Positions 53,582 to 62,328 of a stretch of 64,000 bases of DNA are shown in pieces. The translations under genes were made by a program, and so were the position numbers. Below the pieces are notes generated by a model. It did not search any database and was not told the DNA's origin. It saw only the letters and a list, made by a program, of their open reading frames with translations. This DNA comes from an uncultured Aquimarina sp. (GTDB lineage Bacteria > Bacteroidota > Bacteroidia > Flavobacteriales > Flavobacteriaceae): assembly GCA_947493495.1 (NCBI GenBank), contig CANLRN010000012.1:24478-88477 (forward strand), given 5' to 3'. How positions within the stretch are numbered: the first letter of the stretch is position 1; every line of letters starts with the position of its first letter.

Positions 53582-54988
53582 TTATTTTTTAATTATCTGC
53601 AATGCCTTATTTTTTGTAATCAGAAAATAATTACCGTTTTTAAATGAAGATAGATTAATTGTATTTTCTTTTCCTTTTAAAATAATTTTGCCACTCATAT
53701 CTATTACCTTCCATTGCTTAATATCAGGATCTTGAATATAAAATGTAGAAGAAGTAGGATTAGGGTATCCTTTAATCTCAGGGATATGTGGTGAACTATT
53801 TCTGTTAGATCCTGATAGTGCTCCTGACCAATAATTTAGATTAAACCCAGACCCTGTTATAAATATTCTAAATGTATGTACGCCCTCTGTTAGTACGATA
53901 TTAGGAACATTGATATCTGTATAACTTTGCCAAGCATTAGTATTTGGTACAGAAACTTGATCTCGTATAGAAGAACCATCTACTAAAAGTTGAAAAGAAG
54001 AGGTGCTAAAAATAGAAGCAGTTCTAAATACAAAATCATAGGAGCCTGTAGCCGTAATATTTACAGTATATTCTAACCATTCATTTGTAGTTGTCCAACC
54101 TACATTATAATTGCCGTTAAGATCACCTGTAGTTTGTATATCTACGCCTTCATTTCTATATTGTCTTCCACGGTTAGTAGTATCAGTATCATTGTATCCA
54201 TTGTTTTGCCCTCCTTTGTCAAAATCTTCTGCTTCTATCCTTCCAGGTATTTTGTGAGGTTTAAAAGCTTGGTTTTCATTTGGTGTCGGATCAGGTATGG
54301 TAGTATCACAACCTTGAGGTGTAGTAAACTGCAAACCTGTATCAAAATCAGTATTGGTATTGATTTCGATATTGTTTAAAAGTAAAGTTTCGCCTACCAC
54401 AGATGTGATTCTAAGATTCATAGGAGATTCTACGCCTGTAGGTTCTATAAAGAAATTAAATAATTCTCGTTTTACATTGATCCATGTACCATTTTTAAAA
54501 TATTCCATTTTATTAATGGCATGCTTGATATTTCTGAATTGTATGGCAGTCCAATATTTAGATGATCCCGATTTAAAGTTAACTTTTATAGTTTGATTGG
54601 ATGCTAGAGGACAAGGAACAAACTTCCAAGAAATAGGAACTCTTCCATCGATTGGATTTGCAATTTCAGAAAAAGCTTGTTGTGTTAGGTCTACATCACC
54701 AGGTTTACATTCGGGACAGCGGTCTACTACTTTTACGATAGTTTTACCACGACTTCCGGTCACTTCTAGGCAGGCACCACAAGCATTACTGTTATTATAA
54801 TCAGTATTATTTAAGGCACAGTGCATAAAATCATTTGCATCTACAGGAAGAGAACAATTCCCTCCAGAACTACCAGCAATTCCTCCATAGAAAGTGGCTT
54901 CTCCTGTACGGACAGCATCATTACATTGAGCAAAAACGGGGAAATAAACTAAAATATAAATAACAGGCAATAAAATTTTGTGTAACAT
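53582..54988 (-). CDS. Secreted expansin-like protein with CBM6 and T9SS tail
   Basis: 468 residues. Signal peptide (1-20). Expansin double-psi beta-barrel (about 25-128): TGEATFYGG, the acidic residues Asp89 in KVVDRCPEC and Asp100 in GDVDLTQQAF that match the key aspartates of bacterial expansin EXLX1, and PISWKFVPCP. A second beta domain (131-228; IQFRNIKHAINKMEYFKNG) fits the expansin CBM63 module. Then a CBM6-type domain (246-395; PGRIEAEDFDKGG, WLEYTVNITATGSYDF, GVHTFRIFITGSGFNLNYW) and a T9SS type A sorting domain (405-468; YPNPTSSTFYIQD). Expansins loosen cellulose or wall polysaccharides without cutting. Several extra cysteines suggest disulfides. Confidence 0.88.
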   Translation of the reverse strand: MLHKILLPVIYILVYFPVFAQCNDAVRTGEATFYGGIAGSSGGNCSLPVDANDFMHCALNNTDYNNSNACGACLEVTGSRGKTIVKVVDRCPECKPGDVDLTQQAFSEIANPIDGRVPISWKFVPCPLASNQTIKVNFKSGSSKYWTAIQFRNIKHAINKMEYFKNGTWINVKRELFNFFIEPTGVESPMNLRITSVVGETLLLNNIEINTNTDFDTGLQFTTPQGCDTTIPDPTPNENQAFKPHKIPGRIEAEDFDKGGQNNGYNDTDTTNRGRQYRNEGVDIQTTGDLNGNYNVGWTTTNEWLEYTVNITATGSYDFVFRTASIFSTSSFQLLVDGSSIRDQVSVPNTNAWQSYTDINVPNIVLTEGVHTFRIFITGSGFNLNYWSGALSGSNRNSSPHIPEIKGYPNPTSSTFYIQDPDIKQWKVIDMSGKIILKGKENTINLSSFKNGNYFLITKNKALQIIKK

Positions 54989-55069
54989 AGGTGATAAGTG
55001 TGTTGGTTATATATAAACAACGAATATTAGGCAACATTAGTATGGGGGTACTAGGAGTGATGTATTAAA

Positions 55070-55150
55070 CCCAGATACGTTAGAACTTTGTAATGAGTCA
55101 ATGATATACAATGAATACTAGTGTTTTCTTAATTTTAACATAGCGCTGCT
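55070..55150. mobile_element. Miniature element family B, copy 2 (left half only)
   Basis: Starts CCCAGATACG after a TTAAA target sequence and shares ATACTAGTGTTTTCTTAATTT and CATAGC.C.GCT with copy 3 at 55447. It ends abruptly where the IS4-type terminal repeat begins (55151), so the insertion sequence landed in this copy and the right half was later lost. Confidence 0.55.
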
Positions 55151-55440
55151 CAATGTCATTAAGTTAAGGGTTTAATATGTTGATTTACAGTTTTTTACTT
55201 TTTTTGCGATTAATTATAGTATATTTAATTGATAATCAAAAGATTAATAATGCAAAAAAAACTCCGAAGGAATATTAAAAATAATTTCTCAAAAAATCTT
55301 AGATCGAGATTTTAAAGAAATGTATCGAGAGTCGGAAAAGGATTTTACTCGTATTAGAAAATTAACATTTTCAAACACACTAATTTTTATGCTTAACCTT
55401 ATTAGAAAGAGTTTGGTTTTTTTGCTTTTTCAATAAATAC
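55151..55440 (+). mobile_element. Relic left end of an IS4-type insertion sequence
   Basis: Begins with the terminal repeat CAATGTCATTAAGTTAAGGG (55151-55170), followed by about 80 bp and the remains of a transposase N-terminus. The right end is missing; a family B element starts at 55447. Confidence 0.6.
55252..55436 (+). pseudogene. Transposase N-terminal fragment (IS4 family)
   Basis: The frame ending at 55436 encodes SEGILKIISQKILDRDFKE, then EKDFTRIRKLTFSNTLIFML and NLIRKSLVF, the DFTR.RKL.F...L.FMLNL.RKS pattern at the start of IS4-type DDE transposases. The only nearby ATG (55250) is in a different frame across an A-run, indicating a frameshift. About 60 codons remain and no DDE residues survive. 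Confidence 0.6.
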
Positions 55441-55446
55441 ACTTAC

Positions 55447-55613
55447 CCCACTTTATGCAATAGAAGGTTGTCAAGAAGCTTGTAGATGCAAGAAATACTA
55501 GTGTTTTCTTAATTTTTGCATAGCACCGCTATGGTGAAATTAAAAAACGCAGTGCAGCGTTAGTATTTGCGGTAGCTACAAGATGTAATAAATTTTCTAT
55601 TGCATAAAGCGGG
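55447..55613. mobile_element. Miniature element family B, copy 3 (complete, 167 bp)
   Basis: Terminal inverted repeats CCCACTTTATGCAATAG (left) and CTATTGCATAAAGCGGG (right), 16 of 17 pairing, flanked by perfect 5-bp direct repeats CTTAC (55442-55446, 55614-55618). Interior hairpin around GCATAGCACCGCT. No ORF. It directly abuts the symporter relic. Confidence 0.8.
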
Positions 55614-56153
55614 CTTACCGTTTGGTTAACCTCTGCATTATATAGAGGGTATGCCGCGGCTAATATGCTAAAATAGATTTGGTGGCGTTTTAATGCGTAT
55701 GGCTATTTTGGTGGAATGCTGGCAGGGCTTATAGCAGCTACTATTGTACCTTGTATATTACCAAAGAATAATAATGTGTTTATTTCCAATTATATTATTG
55801 ATATCTTTTGTCGGTTGTTTTTTTAGAAGTTTATATATGGGAAACCTGATGATATGAAAGTGTTGAAAAACTTTTATAAAACCACAAAACCATGGGGATT
55901 TTGGAAGGCTGTGTATGAGGAATTAAAAAAAGAAGATCCAACGTGTAAAATAAATAAGAATTTCTGGAAAGATATTTTTAATTGTATAGTGGGAGTTGTT
56001 TGGCAAATGACATTTGTCTTAATTCCTATCTATTTGTTGATTAAAGAATATGATCAGTTGTTTATAGTTCTTATATTGATGATTGTAATATCAATAATAT
56101 TAAAATACACATGGTATAATAAAATAGGGGGGCAAGTTCCAATTTTGCGATAA
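55614..56153 (+). pseudogene. C-terminal relic of a sodium:solute symporter (SSS family)
   Basis: The plus-strand frame reads LTSALYRGYAAANMLK, a stop (TAG in place of a Trp codon), then IWWRFNAYGYFGGMLAG and LIAATIVPCILP, the SSS-type LKW.WWR.N..GYF.GM.AG pattern. A frameshift near 55830 follows, and the last 99 codons (55854-56153) encode KPDDMKVLKNFYKTTKPWGF and a final membrane helix (VVWQMTFVLIPIYLLI), the usual SSS tail. The N-terminal three quarters are gone. Together with ManA and the GH92 relic this was probably a mannose importer. Confidence 0.75.
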
Positions 56154-56219
56154 AAAATGCCGTTACTAATAATGAATTAGTAAATGCCGATTTTAAGATT
56201 AAAAATTAATAAAGTATAC

Positions 56220-57209
56220 ATGATAACACATAAAATTTTGTACCCACTAAAATTTGAGCCTATTCTAAAAGAAAAAGTATGGGGAGGTACTAAGTTAATT
56301 ACACGTTTTAATAAAAAATCTTCAAAAGAAAATATAGGAGAAAGCTGGGAAATATCAGATGTCGATGGTGATGAATCTGTTGTTTCTAATGGAGCCTTAG
56401 CGGGCCAAACATTACCAGAAGTTTTGGAGACATACAAGGAGCAATTAGTAGGAAAACATGTGTATGATCATTTCAAAAACAAGTTCCCTTTATTGATAAA
56501 ATTTATTGATGCAAAAAAACCTTTAAGTATTCAGGTACACCCTAATGATCAATTGGCGCAAGAACGTCACAATTCTTTTGGCAAAACCGAGATGTGGTAC
56601 ATTATGGACGCTGAAGAAAATGGTAATTTGATAGTTGGGTTTAAAAAGGATTCAAATACATCAGAATATCTCGAACATCTAGAAAACAAAACTTTAATGG
56701 AAATCCTTAATGAGGATAAAGTTGCGTTTGGAGATGTTTATTTTATTCCCACGGGAAGAGTACATGCCATAGGTGCCGGTGTTATGTTAGCTGAAATTCA
56801 ACAGACGAGTGATATTACCTATAGGATTTATGATTGGGATAGACCAGATAAAGAAGGTAATTATAGGGAGTTGCATACCGATTTAGCCTTGGATGCAATC
56901 GATTATACTGCCCAAGAAACATATAAGTCAGCATATGTTACAGCATATAATAAACCAATAGAATTAGTAAGCTGTGAGTATTTCACCACCAACGAACTAA
57001 TCGTAAATAATAATATATATGTAGCAGAGAGTGATAAGGATTCATTTGTGATATATATGTGTGTTAGTGGATCCTGTAGTATTCAGTATAACAATGGTTC
57101 AGATGAAAATTTAGAAAAAGGTCAAACCGTTTTGATTCCGGCAGCTTTAAAAAACTATTCAATTCATGCTAAGCATGAGGCCAGATTACTTGAGGTGTAT
57201 ATTAAGTAA
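56220..57209 (+). CDS. manA: Mannose-6-phosphate isomerase, class I
   Basis: 329 residues from the ATG at 56220 (YPLKFEPILKEKVWGG is the family's usual opening; an in-frame ATG at 56184 would add 12 residues). Zinc ligands are visible: Gln105 and His107 in SIQVHPND, Glu124 in GKTEMWYI, His182 in GRVHAIGAG. Interconverts mannose 6-phosphate and fructose 6-phosphate. It is the only intact gene between a broken symporter and a broken GH92 mannosidase. Confidence 0.94.
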   Translation: MITHKILYPLKFEPILKEKVWGGTKLITRFNKKSSKENIGESWEISDVDGDESVVSNGALAGQTLPEVLETYKEQLVGKHVYDHFKNKFPLLIKFIDAKKPLSIQVHPNDQLAQERHNSFGKTEMWYIMDAEENGNLIVGFKKDSNTSEYLEHLENKTLMEILNEDKVAFGDVYFIPTGRVHAIGAGVMLAEIQQTSDITYRIYDWDRPDKEGNYRELHTDLALDAIDYTAQETYKSAYVTAYNKPIELVSCEYFTTNELIVNNNIYVAESDKDSFVIYMCVSGSCSIQYNNGSDENLEKGQTVLIPAALKNYSIHAKHEARLLEVYIK

Positions 57210-57250
57210 AGGTTTAGAAAAAATAATTAGACAATGTAAACACAAATAAT

Positions 57251-57472
57251 ATGTTTAAAATCAAGAATATAAATTTCTTGTTTATAGTTTCTTTCTTCTT
57301 CTTTTCCTGTAAACAAAAGGAAGAAATACAAATTTCTGTAAAACAAAGTGACAAAGCTGCAAATCTTACTGATTATGTAAACCCACTCATGGGAACGGAT
57401 TCTTCTTTTGATTTATCAAATGGGAATACGTATGCTGCTATTGTTACTCCTTAGGGGATGAATTTTTTTTAG
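57251..57472 (+). pseudogene. N-terminal relic of a GH92 alpha-mannosidase lipoprotein
   Basis: Lipoprotein signal (FFFFSCKQKEE, Cys20) then LTDYVNPLMGTDSSFDLSNG and NTYAAIVTP, matching the start of GH92 exo-alpha-mannosidases (YVNPLMGTDS..LSNGNTYPAI..PWGMNF). The Trp codon is now TAG (57452-57454), GMNFF follows and then a second stop; the remaining roughly 700 residues are deleted. 41 bp after manA. Confidence 0.75.
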
Positions 57473-57473
57473 T

Positions 57474-57602
57474 ATGGTAAAAGATACATTAGAGATAGTT
57501 GCTGCAGAATCAATTACTGATAAAAATGTGGAAGAGTTACATCAGTTCATCAATTCAGCTTCTTATCACGGGAGAAAAATAGTTTCGAATAAAAAAAGCT
57601 GA
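57474..57602 (+). other. 42-codon ORF after the GH92 relic, origin unknown
   Basis: ATG 57474 to TGA 57602; contains DTLEIVAAESITDKNVEELHQ. Not recognised. It may be the tail of another deleted gene brought next to the GH92 fragment by the same deletion. Confidence 0.3.
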
Positions 57603-57732
57603 TCGTATCATTTTTTAGCAGTTTTTAAGTGATTTTATACATAATTCCCTTTAAAATCGTTAGTTTTCTTTACTTCTTAATAACCTTTTGTATAAGCAAG
57701 TGTCGAAACTCATTGTTTTGCTACCATGAAAT

Positions 57733-58671
57733 TTAATTTTTTACGATAAAAGTCCCTCTTTGGTATTTGGTAAGTTCTATTAAATTAGGTTTCGATTTAT
57801 ATTTTTTTAAAATATCCACGTGAATTTGATTGGTTTCTAAAACTTTAGAGGGTCTATAGTTTTCTCCAATAAAATTTACAATATGTAAGTTATTAATTTT
57901 AAACAATTCTTGGTAATATAAATATGATAGTCTATTAGTATATGCTATTGGGTTTCCAGACCAGAATTTCCAATATTTATCGGAGAATCGTAGAAAATTG
58001 AATTCAGAAATTTTTTTATCTTGAAATATCCCTGGATTAGCAAAATGGTCAATGAAATTAATGGTGTGTACTGTAAAACAATCTTTCTTAAGCCATACTT
58101 TGAACTTTCTAAATAAAAGTTCTAAAAATTCTGGCGGAATATGTTCAAAAACAACTTGCGAGCTTATATAATCAAAATTATTTTCTTCCTTATCGATCTC
58201 TTCTATAGTATAAGGAGCTATATATTTTATGTTAGCAAACGCAAGAACTTTATCTAAGCTCTTACACTGTTTAATTGTAGCTAATTTTGCTTTAATTATA
58301 TCTTCTGAATAGATTCCCAAATTGGAAATTTGATCAATAAATTCTTTTCTATTTAAGTATTTAAGCTCCTTTTGGAAAGCAATAAAGTTAACATCAGCAT
58401 CAATATCAACTGTGATTACTTTACCAAAGCCAAGGAGGCTCAGTACTAAAGGAGAAATGATTGAGTATCCGGTGCCTATTTCTAACGCTAAAGGCATTTG
58501 GTTTAGATCTATATCTATAGATTTAAATTTTCTAATACATTCATAAAATTGATATTTTACTACATTATGATGGTACTCTTTGTTTAATGTTGCTGGAATA
58601 TGATTCAATTTATCCCCAATTCTTGATAAGGTCAATAACTTTTGTAATGATGCTTTGATTCTCCAATCCAT
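57733..58671 (-). CDS. SAM-dependent methyltransferase of unknown substrate
   Basis: 312 residues. Class I methyltransferase core: ALEIGTGYSIISPLVLSLLG (SAM loop), VITVDIDA (acidic residue), FDYISSQVVFEHIPPEF (strand 4 and helix) and a C-terminal part with FLRFSDKYWKFWSGNP. Members with a similar layout methylate sugars or lipids in surface-polysaccharide pathways, but nothing nearby supports a pathway here. Its base composition is more AT-rich than its neighbours and it sits alone next to decayed genes, which may point to acquisition. Confidence 0.75.
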   Translation of the reverse strand: MDWRIKASLQKLLTLSRIGDKLNHIPATLNKEYHHNVVKYQFYECIRKFKSIDIDLNQMPLALEIGTGYSIISPLVLSLLGFGKVITVDIDADVNFIAFQKELKYLNRKEFIDQISNLGIYSEDIIKAKLATIKQCKSLDKVLAFANIKYIAPYTIEEIDKEENNFDYISSQVVFEHIPPEFLELLFRKFKVWLKKDCFTVHTINFIDHFANPGIFQDKKISEFNFLRFSDKYWKFWSGNPIAYTNRLSYLYYQELFKINNLHIVNFIGENYRPSKVLETNQIHVDILKKYKSKPNLIELTKYQRGTFIVKN

Positions 58672-58891
58672 AATTTATTTGGTTAAATTGTTTACATAAT
58701 AGCATTCAATACAATTAATTTTTCTATTTAGTGAGAAAATTAAATTAATGTTTTTACTTGATTTTTTTAAATAAAAATAAATAAAGAGATCGATTTCATT
58801 AGTGATTTGATTGTTAACGTAATTTAATAATATTCAGATTTAAAGACTAATGTGTTGTAATAGAATGATCTTAATCTGTGAATGTATGACC

Positions 58892-58927
58892 TCAAACAAA
58901 AAACCCAGATCAGTTGATCTGGGTTTT
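58892..58927 (-). terminator. Terminator of tRNA-Leu(UAG)
   Basis: Perfect 13-bp stem AAAACCCAGATCA (58900-58912)/TGATCTGGGTTTT (58915-58927) with a tight GT loop; on the minus strand followed by TTTGTTTG. Confidence 0.88.
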
Positions 58928-58936
58928 CTTAGGCTG

Positions 58937-59018
58937 TGCGGGCGGGGAGACTCGAACTCCCACACCTCGCGGCACTAGATCCTAAGTCTAGCGTGTCTAC
59001 CAATTCCACCACGCCCGC
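58937..59018 (-). tRNA. tRNA-Leu (anticodon UAG)
   Basis: 82 nt, class II. Acceptor GCGGGCG pairs with CGCCCGC; the anticodon stem CTAGA/TCTAG closes loop CTTAGGA with anticodon TAG; long variable arm; T-arm GGAGTTCGAGTCTCC. CCA not encoded. Confidence 0.95.
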
Positions 59019-59083
59019 ATTCAGTATTATACGTTTAAAGGTTTCGTATAAAATCGCATACTATTTTATTTAGTAAGCGGGTG

Positions 59084-59091
59084 CAAATATA
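59084..59091 (-). promoter_or_regulatory. Possible -7 element for tRNA-Leu(UAG)
   Basis: TATATTTG on the minus strand, 65 bp before the tRNA 5' end. No TTG at -33. Confidence 0.4.
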
Positions 59092-59214
59092 AACAATAGT
59101 TTTAATAAAAAAATAACCTTTACCTGTTTTTTAGTGTCTCTTTATACAAGAGGGTATAAATCTAAATGTTCTCTGTAACTTTTAGTATTTTTACAATAAA
59201 TAAACTCATACTTA

Positions 59215-60612
59215 ATGCAAAACATAAATTCCTATATTCAGGAGCATAAAAATCGCTTTATAAACGAACTGATAACACTCTTAAAAATACCGTCTATTAG
59301 TGCAGATTCTGCTTACGAAAAAGATGTGATTAAAACGGCCGATGAGATTAAAAAAAGCTTAGAGAAAGCAGGTTGTGACCTTGTAGAAATTTGTCTTACT
59401 CCCGGATATCCAATTGTGTATGGAGAAAAAAATGTCGATCCAAACCTTCCTACAGTATTGGTATATGGTCATTATGATGTGCAACCACCAGATCCTATTG
59501 ATTTATGGGATAGTCCCCCTTTTGAGCCTGTGGTCAAAAAAACGGAAACCCATCCTGAAGGGGCCATTTTCGCCAGAGGAGCGTGTGATGATAAAGGACA
59601 ACTATATATGCATATCAAAGCGCTAGAGTTTATGACTAAAACTAATCAGCTTCCTTGTAATGTAAAATTTATGATCGAGGGCGAAGAAGAAGTAGGTAGT
59701 AAAAGCTTAAGTTGGTTTGTAGAACGTAATCAGGATAAGTTGGCGAATGATGTGATTTTAATTAGTGATACCGGAATGATAGCTAAAGATGTTCCTTCAA
59801 TTACTACAGGTCTACGAGGTTTAAGTTATGTAGAAGTAGAAGTTACAGGCCCTAATAGAGATCTTCATAGCGGTTTATATGGAGGTGCTGTGGCTAATCC
59901 AATTAATGTATTAACTAAGATGATAGCTTCATTGCATGATGAAAACAATCATATTACAATTCCAGGATTTTATGACAAGGTAGAGGTATTATCTAATGAA
60001 GAACGAAAAGAAATGGCCAAAGCTCCTTTTTCTATAGATGCCTATAAGAAATCATTGGATATTGAAGCAGTATATGGAGAAGAAGGATATACTACTAATG
60101 AGCGAAATTCTATACGCCCTACGCTAGATGTTAATGGAATATGGGGCGGATATACAGGAGAAGGTGCTAAAACTGTTATTGCTAGTAAAGCATATGCCAA
60201 AATATCTATGCGTCTGGTGCCAAATCAAGAATGGAAAGAAATTACACAATTGTTTACGAATCATTTCGAAAGTATAGCTCCAGATGGAGTAACCGTAAGG
60301 GTGACTCCACATCATGGTGGGCAAGGTTATGTAACTCCTGTCGATAGTATAGGGTATCAGGCTGCTAGTAAAGCTTATAAAGATACTTTTGGCAAGACAC
60401 CGATCCCACAACGTAGTGGAGGAAGTATTCCTATTGTCTCATTATTCGAGAAAGAACTGAAAAGCAAAACCATCCTTATGGGATTTGGTTTGGATAGTGA
60501 TGCAATACATTCACCAAATGAACATTTTGGAATTTGGAATTACCTTAAAGGGATTGAAACTATTCCTCTGTTTTATAAGTATTTTACAGCATTAAATAAA
60601 AAATCTAAATAG
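59215..60612 (+). CDS. M20 family dipeptidase
   Basis: 465 residues. Two-zinc peptidase: His86-x-Asp88 in VYGHYDVQPP, Asp125/Asp126 in ARGACDDKGQ, Glu158-Glu159 in EGEEEVGS, and a later His in DAIHSPNE. A dimerisation domain lies in the middle (about 205-380; LRGLSYVEVEVTGPNRDLHSG). No signal peptide, so cytoplasmic peptide use. Stands alone; moeB-like gene follows after 46 bp. Confidence 0.93.
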   Translation: MQNINSYIQEHKNRFINELITLLKIPSISADSAYEKDVIKTADEIKKSLEKAGCDLVEICLTPGYPIVYGEKNVDPNLPTVLVYGHYDVQPPDPIDLWDSPPFEPVVKKTETHPEGAIFARGACDDKGQLYMHIKALEFMTKTNQLPCNVKFMIEGEEEVGSKSLSWFVERNQDKLANDVILISDTGMIAKDVPSITTGLRGLSYVEVEVTGPNRDLHSGLYGGAVANPINVLTKMIASLHDENNHITIPGFYDKVEVLSNEERKEMAKAPFSIDAYKKSLDIEAVYGEEGYTTNERNSIRPTLDVNGIWGGYTGEGAKTVIASKAYAKISMRLVPNQEWKEITQLFTNHFESIAPDGVTVRVTPHHGGQGYVTPVDSIGYQAASKAYKDTFGKTPIPQRSGGSIPIVSLFEKELKSKTILMGFGLDSDAIHSPNEHFGIWNYLKGIETIPLFYKYFTALNKKSK

Positions 60613-60658
60613 TTCATTCATTATAAAACTCAAATTAATACAACATAGCTATTAATAT

Positions 60659-61720
60659 ATGCTAACACCCGAGGAAAACAATCAGTATAGTCGTCATATT
60701 CTATTAGATAAAATAGGGATTCAAGGACAAGAAAAACTGAAACTAGCAAAAGTTTTGGTGATTGGGGCAGGAGGATTAGGATGTCCTATACTTCAGTACC
60801 TTACTGCTGCAGGAGTTGGTACAATAGGCATCATTGATGATGATGTAGTAGATCAAACTAATCTACAACGCCAGGTATTGTATACAATAGATAATATTGG
60901 GATGTCTAAGGCCAAGGTAGCTTCAGAAAAGTTAGCTAAGCTTAATCCATTCGTGTTTTTTAAGGTGTATGTAGAAAAATTAAACACGGATAATGCTATT
61001 GATCTTTTTTCTGATTATGATATTATAATAGATGGAAGCGATAATTTTCCTACTAGATATTTAGTTAATGATGCTTGCGTTTTGACAGAGAAACCACTAG
61101 TTTTTGGTTCTATTTTTAAGTTTCAAGGGCAGGTTTCTGTACTCAATTATAAGGGAGGTCCAACCTACAGGTGTTTATTTCCAGAACCTCCAACTCCAGG
61201 ATCTGTACCTAATTGTTCTGATATAGGTGTTTTAGGGGTCTTACCAGGAATTATAGGAAGTTTACAAGCTAATGAAGTTATTAAAATAATTACTGGAATA
61301 GGTGAAGTACTAAGCGGTAAACTCTTGTATTACGATACACTTACAATGCAACAACAAGTTCTTAATTTCAAAAAAAATGAACAAATACATATTACAGCAT
61401 TAGACAATGATTACGAGCTCTTTTGCGGAATTTCAACAGGATTTATACAAGAAATAAAAGCGGAAGAATTAAAACAAAATAAAAATAACTATCAGATATT
61501 AGATGTAAGAACACTATCTGAATTCGAACGATTTAATATTGGGGGATTACATATTCCTTTGGATAGATTGTCAGATAAAATAAGAACACTGAATCCCCAA
61601 AAACCAATAGTGGTATGCTGCCAGTCGGGGATACGTAGTAAACAAGCAATACATATGATTACACATATTAGAAATGATCTCACAGTACTTAATCTAAAAA
61701 ACGGACTAGAATCCTTTTAA
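60659..61720 (+). CDS. MoeB/ThiF-type adenylyltransferase fused to rhodanese
   Basis: 353 residues. E1-like domain (1-255): GAGGLG (36-41), ATP-contact residues in DQTNLQRQ (Arg71), DGSDNFPTRYL. C-terminal rhodanese (265-350) with active-site loop CQSGIRS (Cys321). Activates a sulfur-carrier protein (MoaD or ThiS) and may load sulfur itself. The usual zinc tetrad is incomplete: C-x-x-C reads T-Y-R-C (Cys172 only) and the second pair keeps only Cys256. Whether it serves molybdopterin or thiamine synthesis cannot be told. Confidence 0.9.
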   Translation: MLTPEENNQYSRHILLDKIGIQGQEKLKLAKVLVIGAGGLGCPILQYLTAAGVGTIGIIDDDVVDQTNLQRQVLYTIDNIGMSKAKVASEKLAKLNPFVFFKVYVEKLNTDNAIDLFSDYDIIIDGSDNFPTRYLVNDACVLTEKPLVFGSIFKFQGQVSVLNYKGGPTYRCLFPEPPTPGSVPNCSDIGVLGVLPGIIGSLQANEVIKIITGIGEVLSGKLLYYDTLTMQQQVLNFKKNEQIHITALDNDYELFCGISTGFIQEIKAEELKQNKNNYQILDVRTLSEFERFNIGGLHIPLDRLSDKIRTLNPQKPIVVCCQSGIRSKQAIHMITHIRNDLTVLNLKNGLESF

Positions 61721-61729
61721 TTCCAGGCA

Positions 61730-62164
61730 CTAATTAGAAACAAGCAATAAATTACCTTGCTTTCTGATCTGATATCTTAGTAGAGGAAAACCACCTTCGC
61801 CCTCTAGCTGTTGCCCATTAATAATTTCATAAACATTATCATTCCCGCAATCAGACTCAGCATTAATTCCATTTATTTTTAATGCAGAACAACTGCTAGG
61901 AGGGATATTAGGATCACTAAGCTCAAAAGCACTGAACAAGCTATTGTCTATATTATATATGATTACCCCTTTAACACCAACACCATCTGTAGTAATTACT
62001 TCAGAATTACCCGGAAATTCAAGACTATTAAACTGAGGTAAATTCAGATTTACTTCTAGATTAAAACGCACTGATGGTAGATTAGGATTATTAGAATTGT
62101 CATCATCAGAATCACAAGAACTACATAAGATTGTGATTAGAGCAAATGCTAGTATTTTCTTCAT
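61730..62164 (-). CDS. Flavobacterial lipoprotein with Rieske-like fold lacking cluster ligands
   Basis: 144 residues. Lipobox CSSC (Cys17) followed by an Asp-rich linker. The domain has VRFNLEVNLNLPQFNSLEFPG, VKGVIIYNID, ELSDPNIPPSSC, INAESDCGND and FPLLRYQIRKQGN, a pattern recalling the Rieske-like lipoproteins often next to greA in flavobacteria. The C-x-H pairs needed for a 2Fe-2S cluster are absent. Function unknown. Divergent from greA. Confidence 0.72.
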   Translation of the reverse strand: MKKILAFALITILCSSCDSDDDNSNNPNLPSVRFNLEVNLNLPQFNSLEFPGNSEVITTDGVGVKGVIIYNIDNSLFSAFELSDPNIPPSSCSALKINGINAESDCGNDNVYEIINGQQLEGEGGFPLLRYQIRKQGNLLLVSN

Positions 62165-62261
62165 TTTTTTGTTTTTATGTTCAGGTATTCATTAACTACA
62201 AGAAAAACATTTTTTTAGAGCAGCAAATTACGTAAAAATATGTTCAGGTATTTTTTTTTAT

Positions 62262-62269
62262 TATCTTTG
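62262..62269 (+). promoter_or_regulatory. -7 promoter element for greA
   Basis: TATCTTTG (TAnnTTTG), 60 bp before the greA ATG at 62329; transcription should start near 62275, just before the leader hairpin. Confidence 0.6.
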
Positions 62270-62282
62270 TTCATATATAAAG

Positions 62283-62305
62283 TCCCATACCCGTGGGATT
62301 TTTTT
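62283..62305 (+). promoter_or_regulatory. Terminator-like hairpin in the greA leader
   Basis: TCCCA/TGGGA stem with a TACCCG loop followed by seven T's, lying between the -7 element and the greA ATG. A hairpin plus T-run inside the 5' leader looks like an attenuator. Confidence 0.5.
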
Positions 62306-62328
62306 GTATTTATATAAACGATGAAGTT

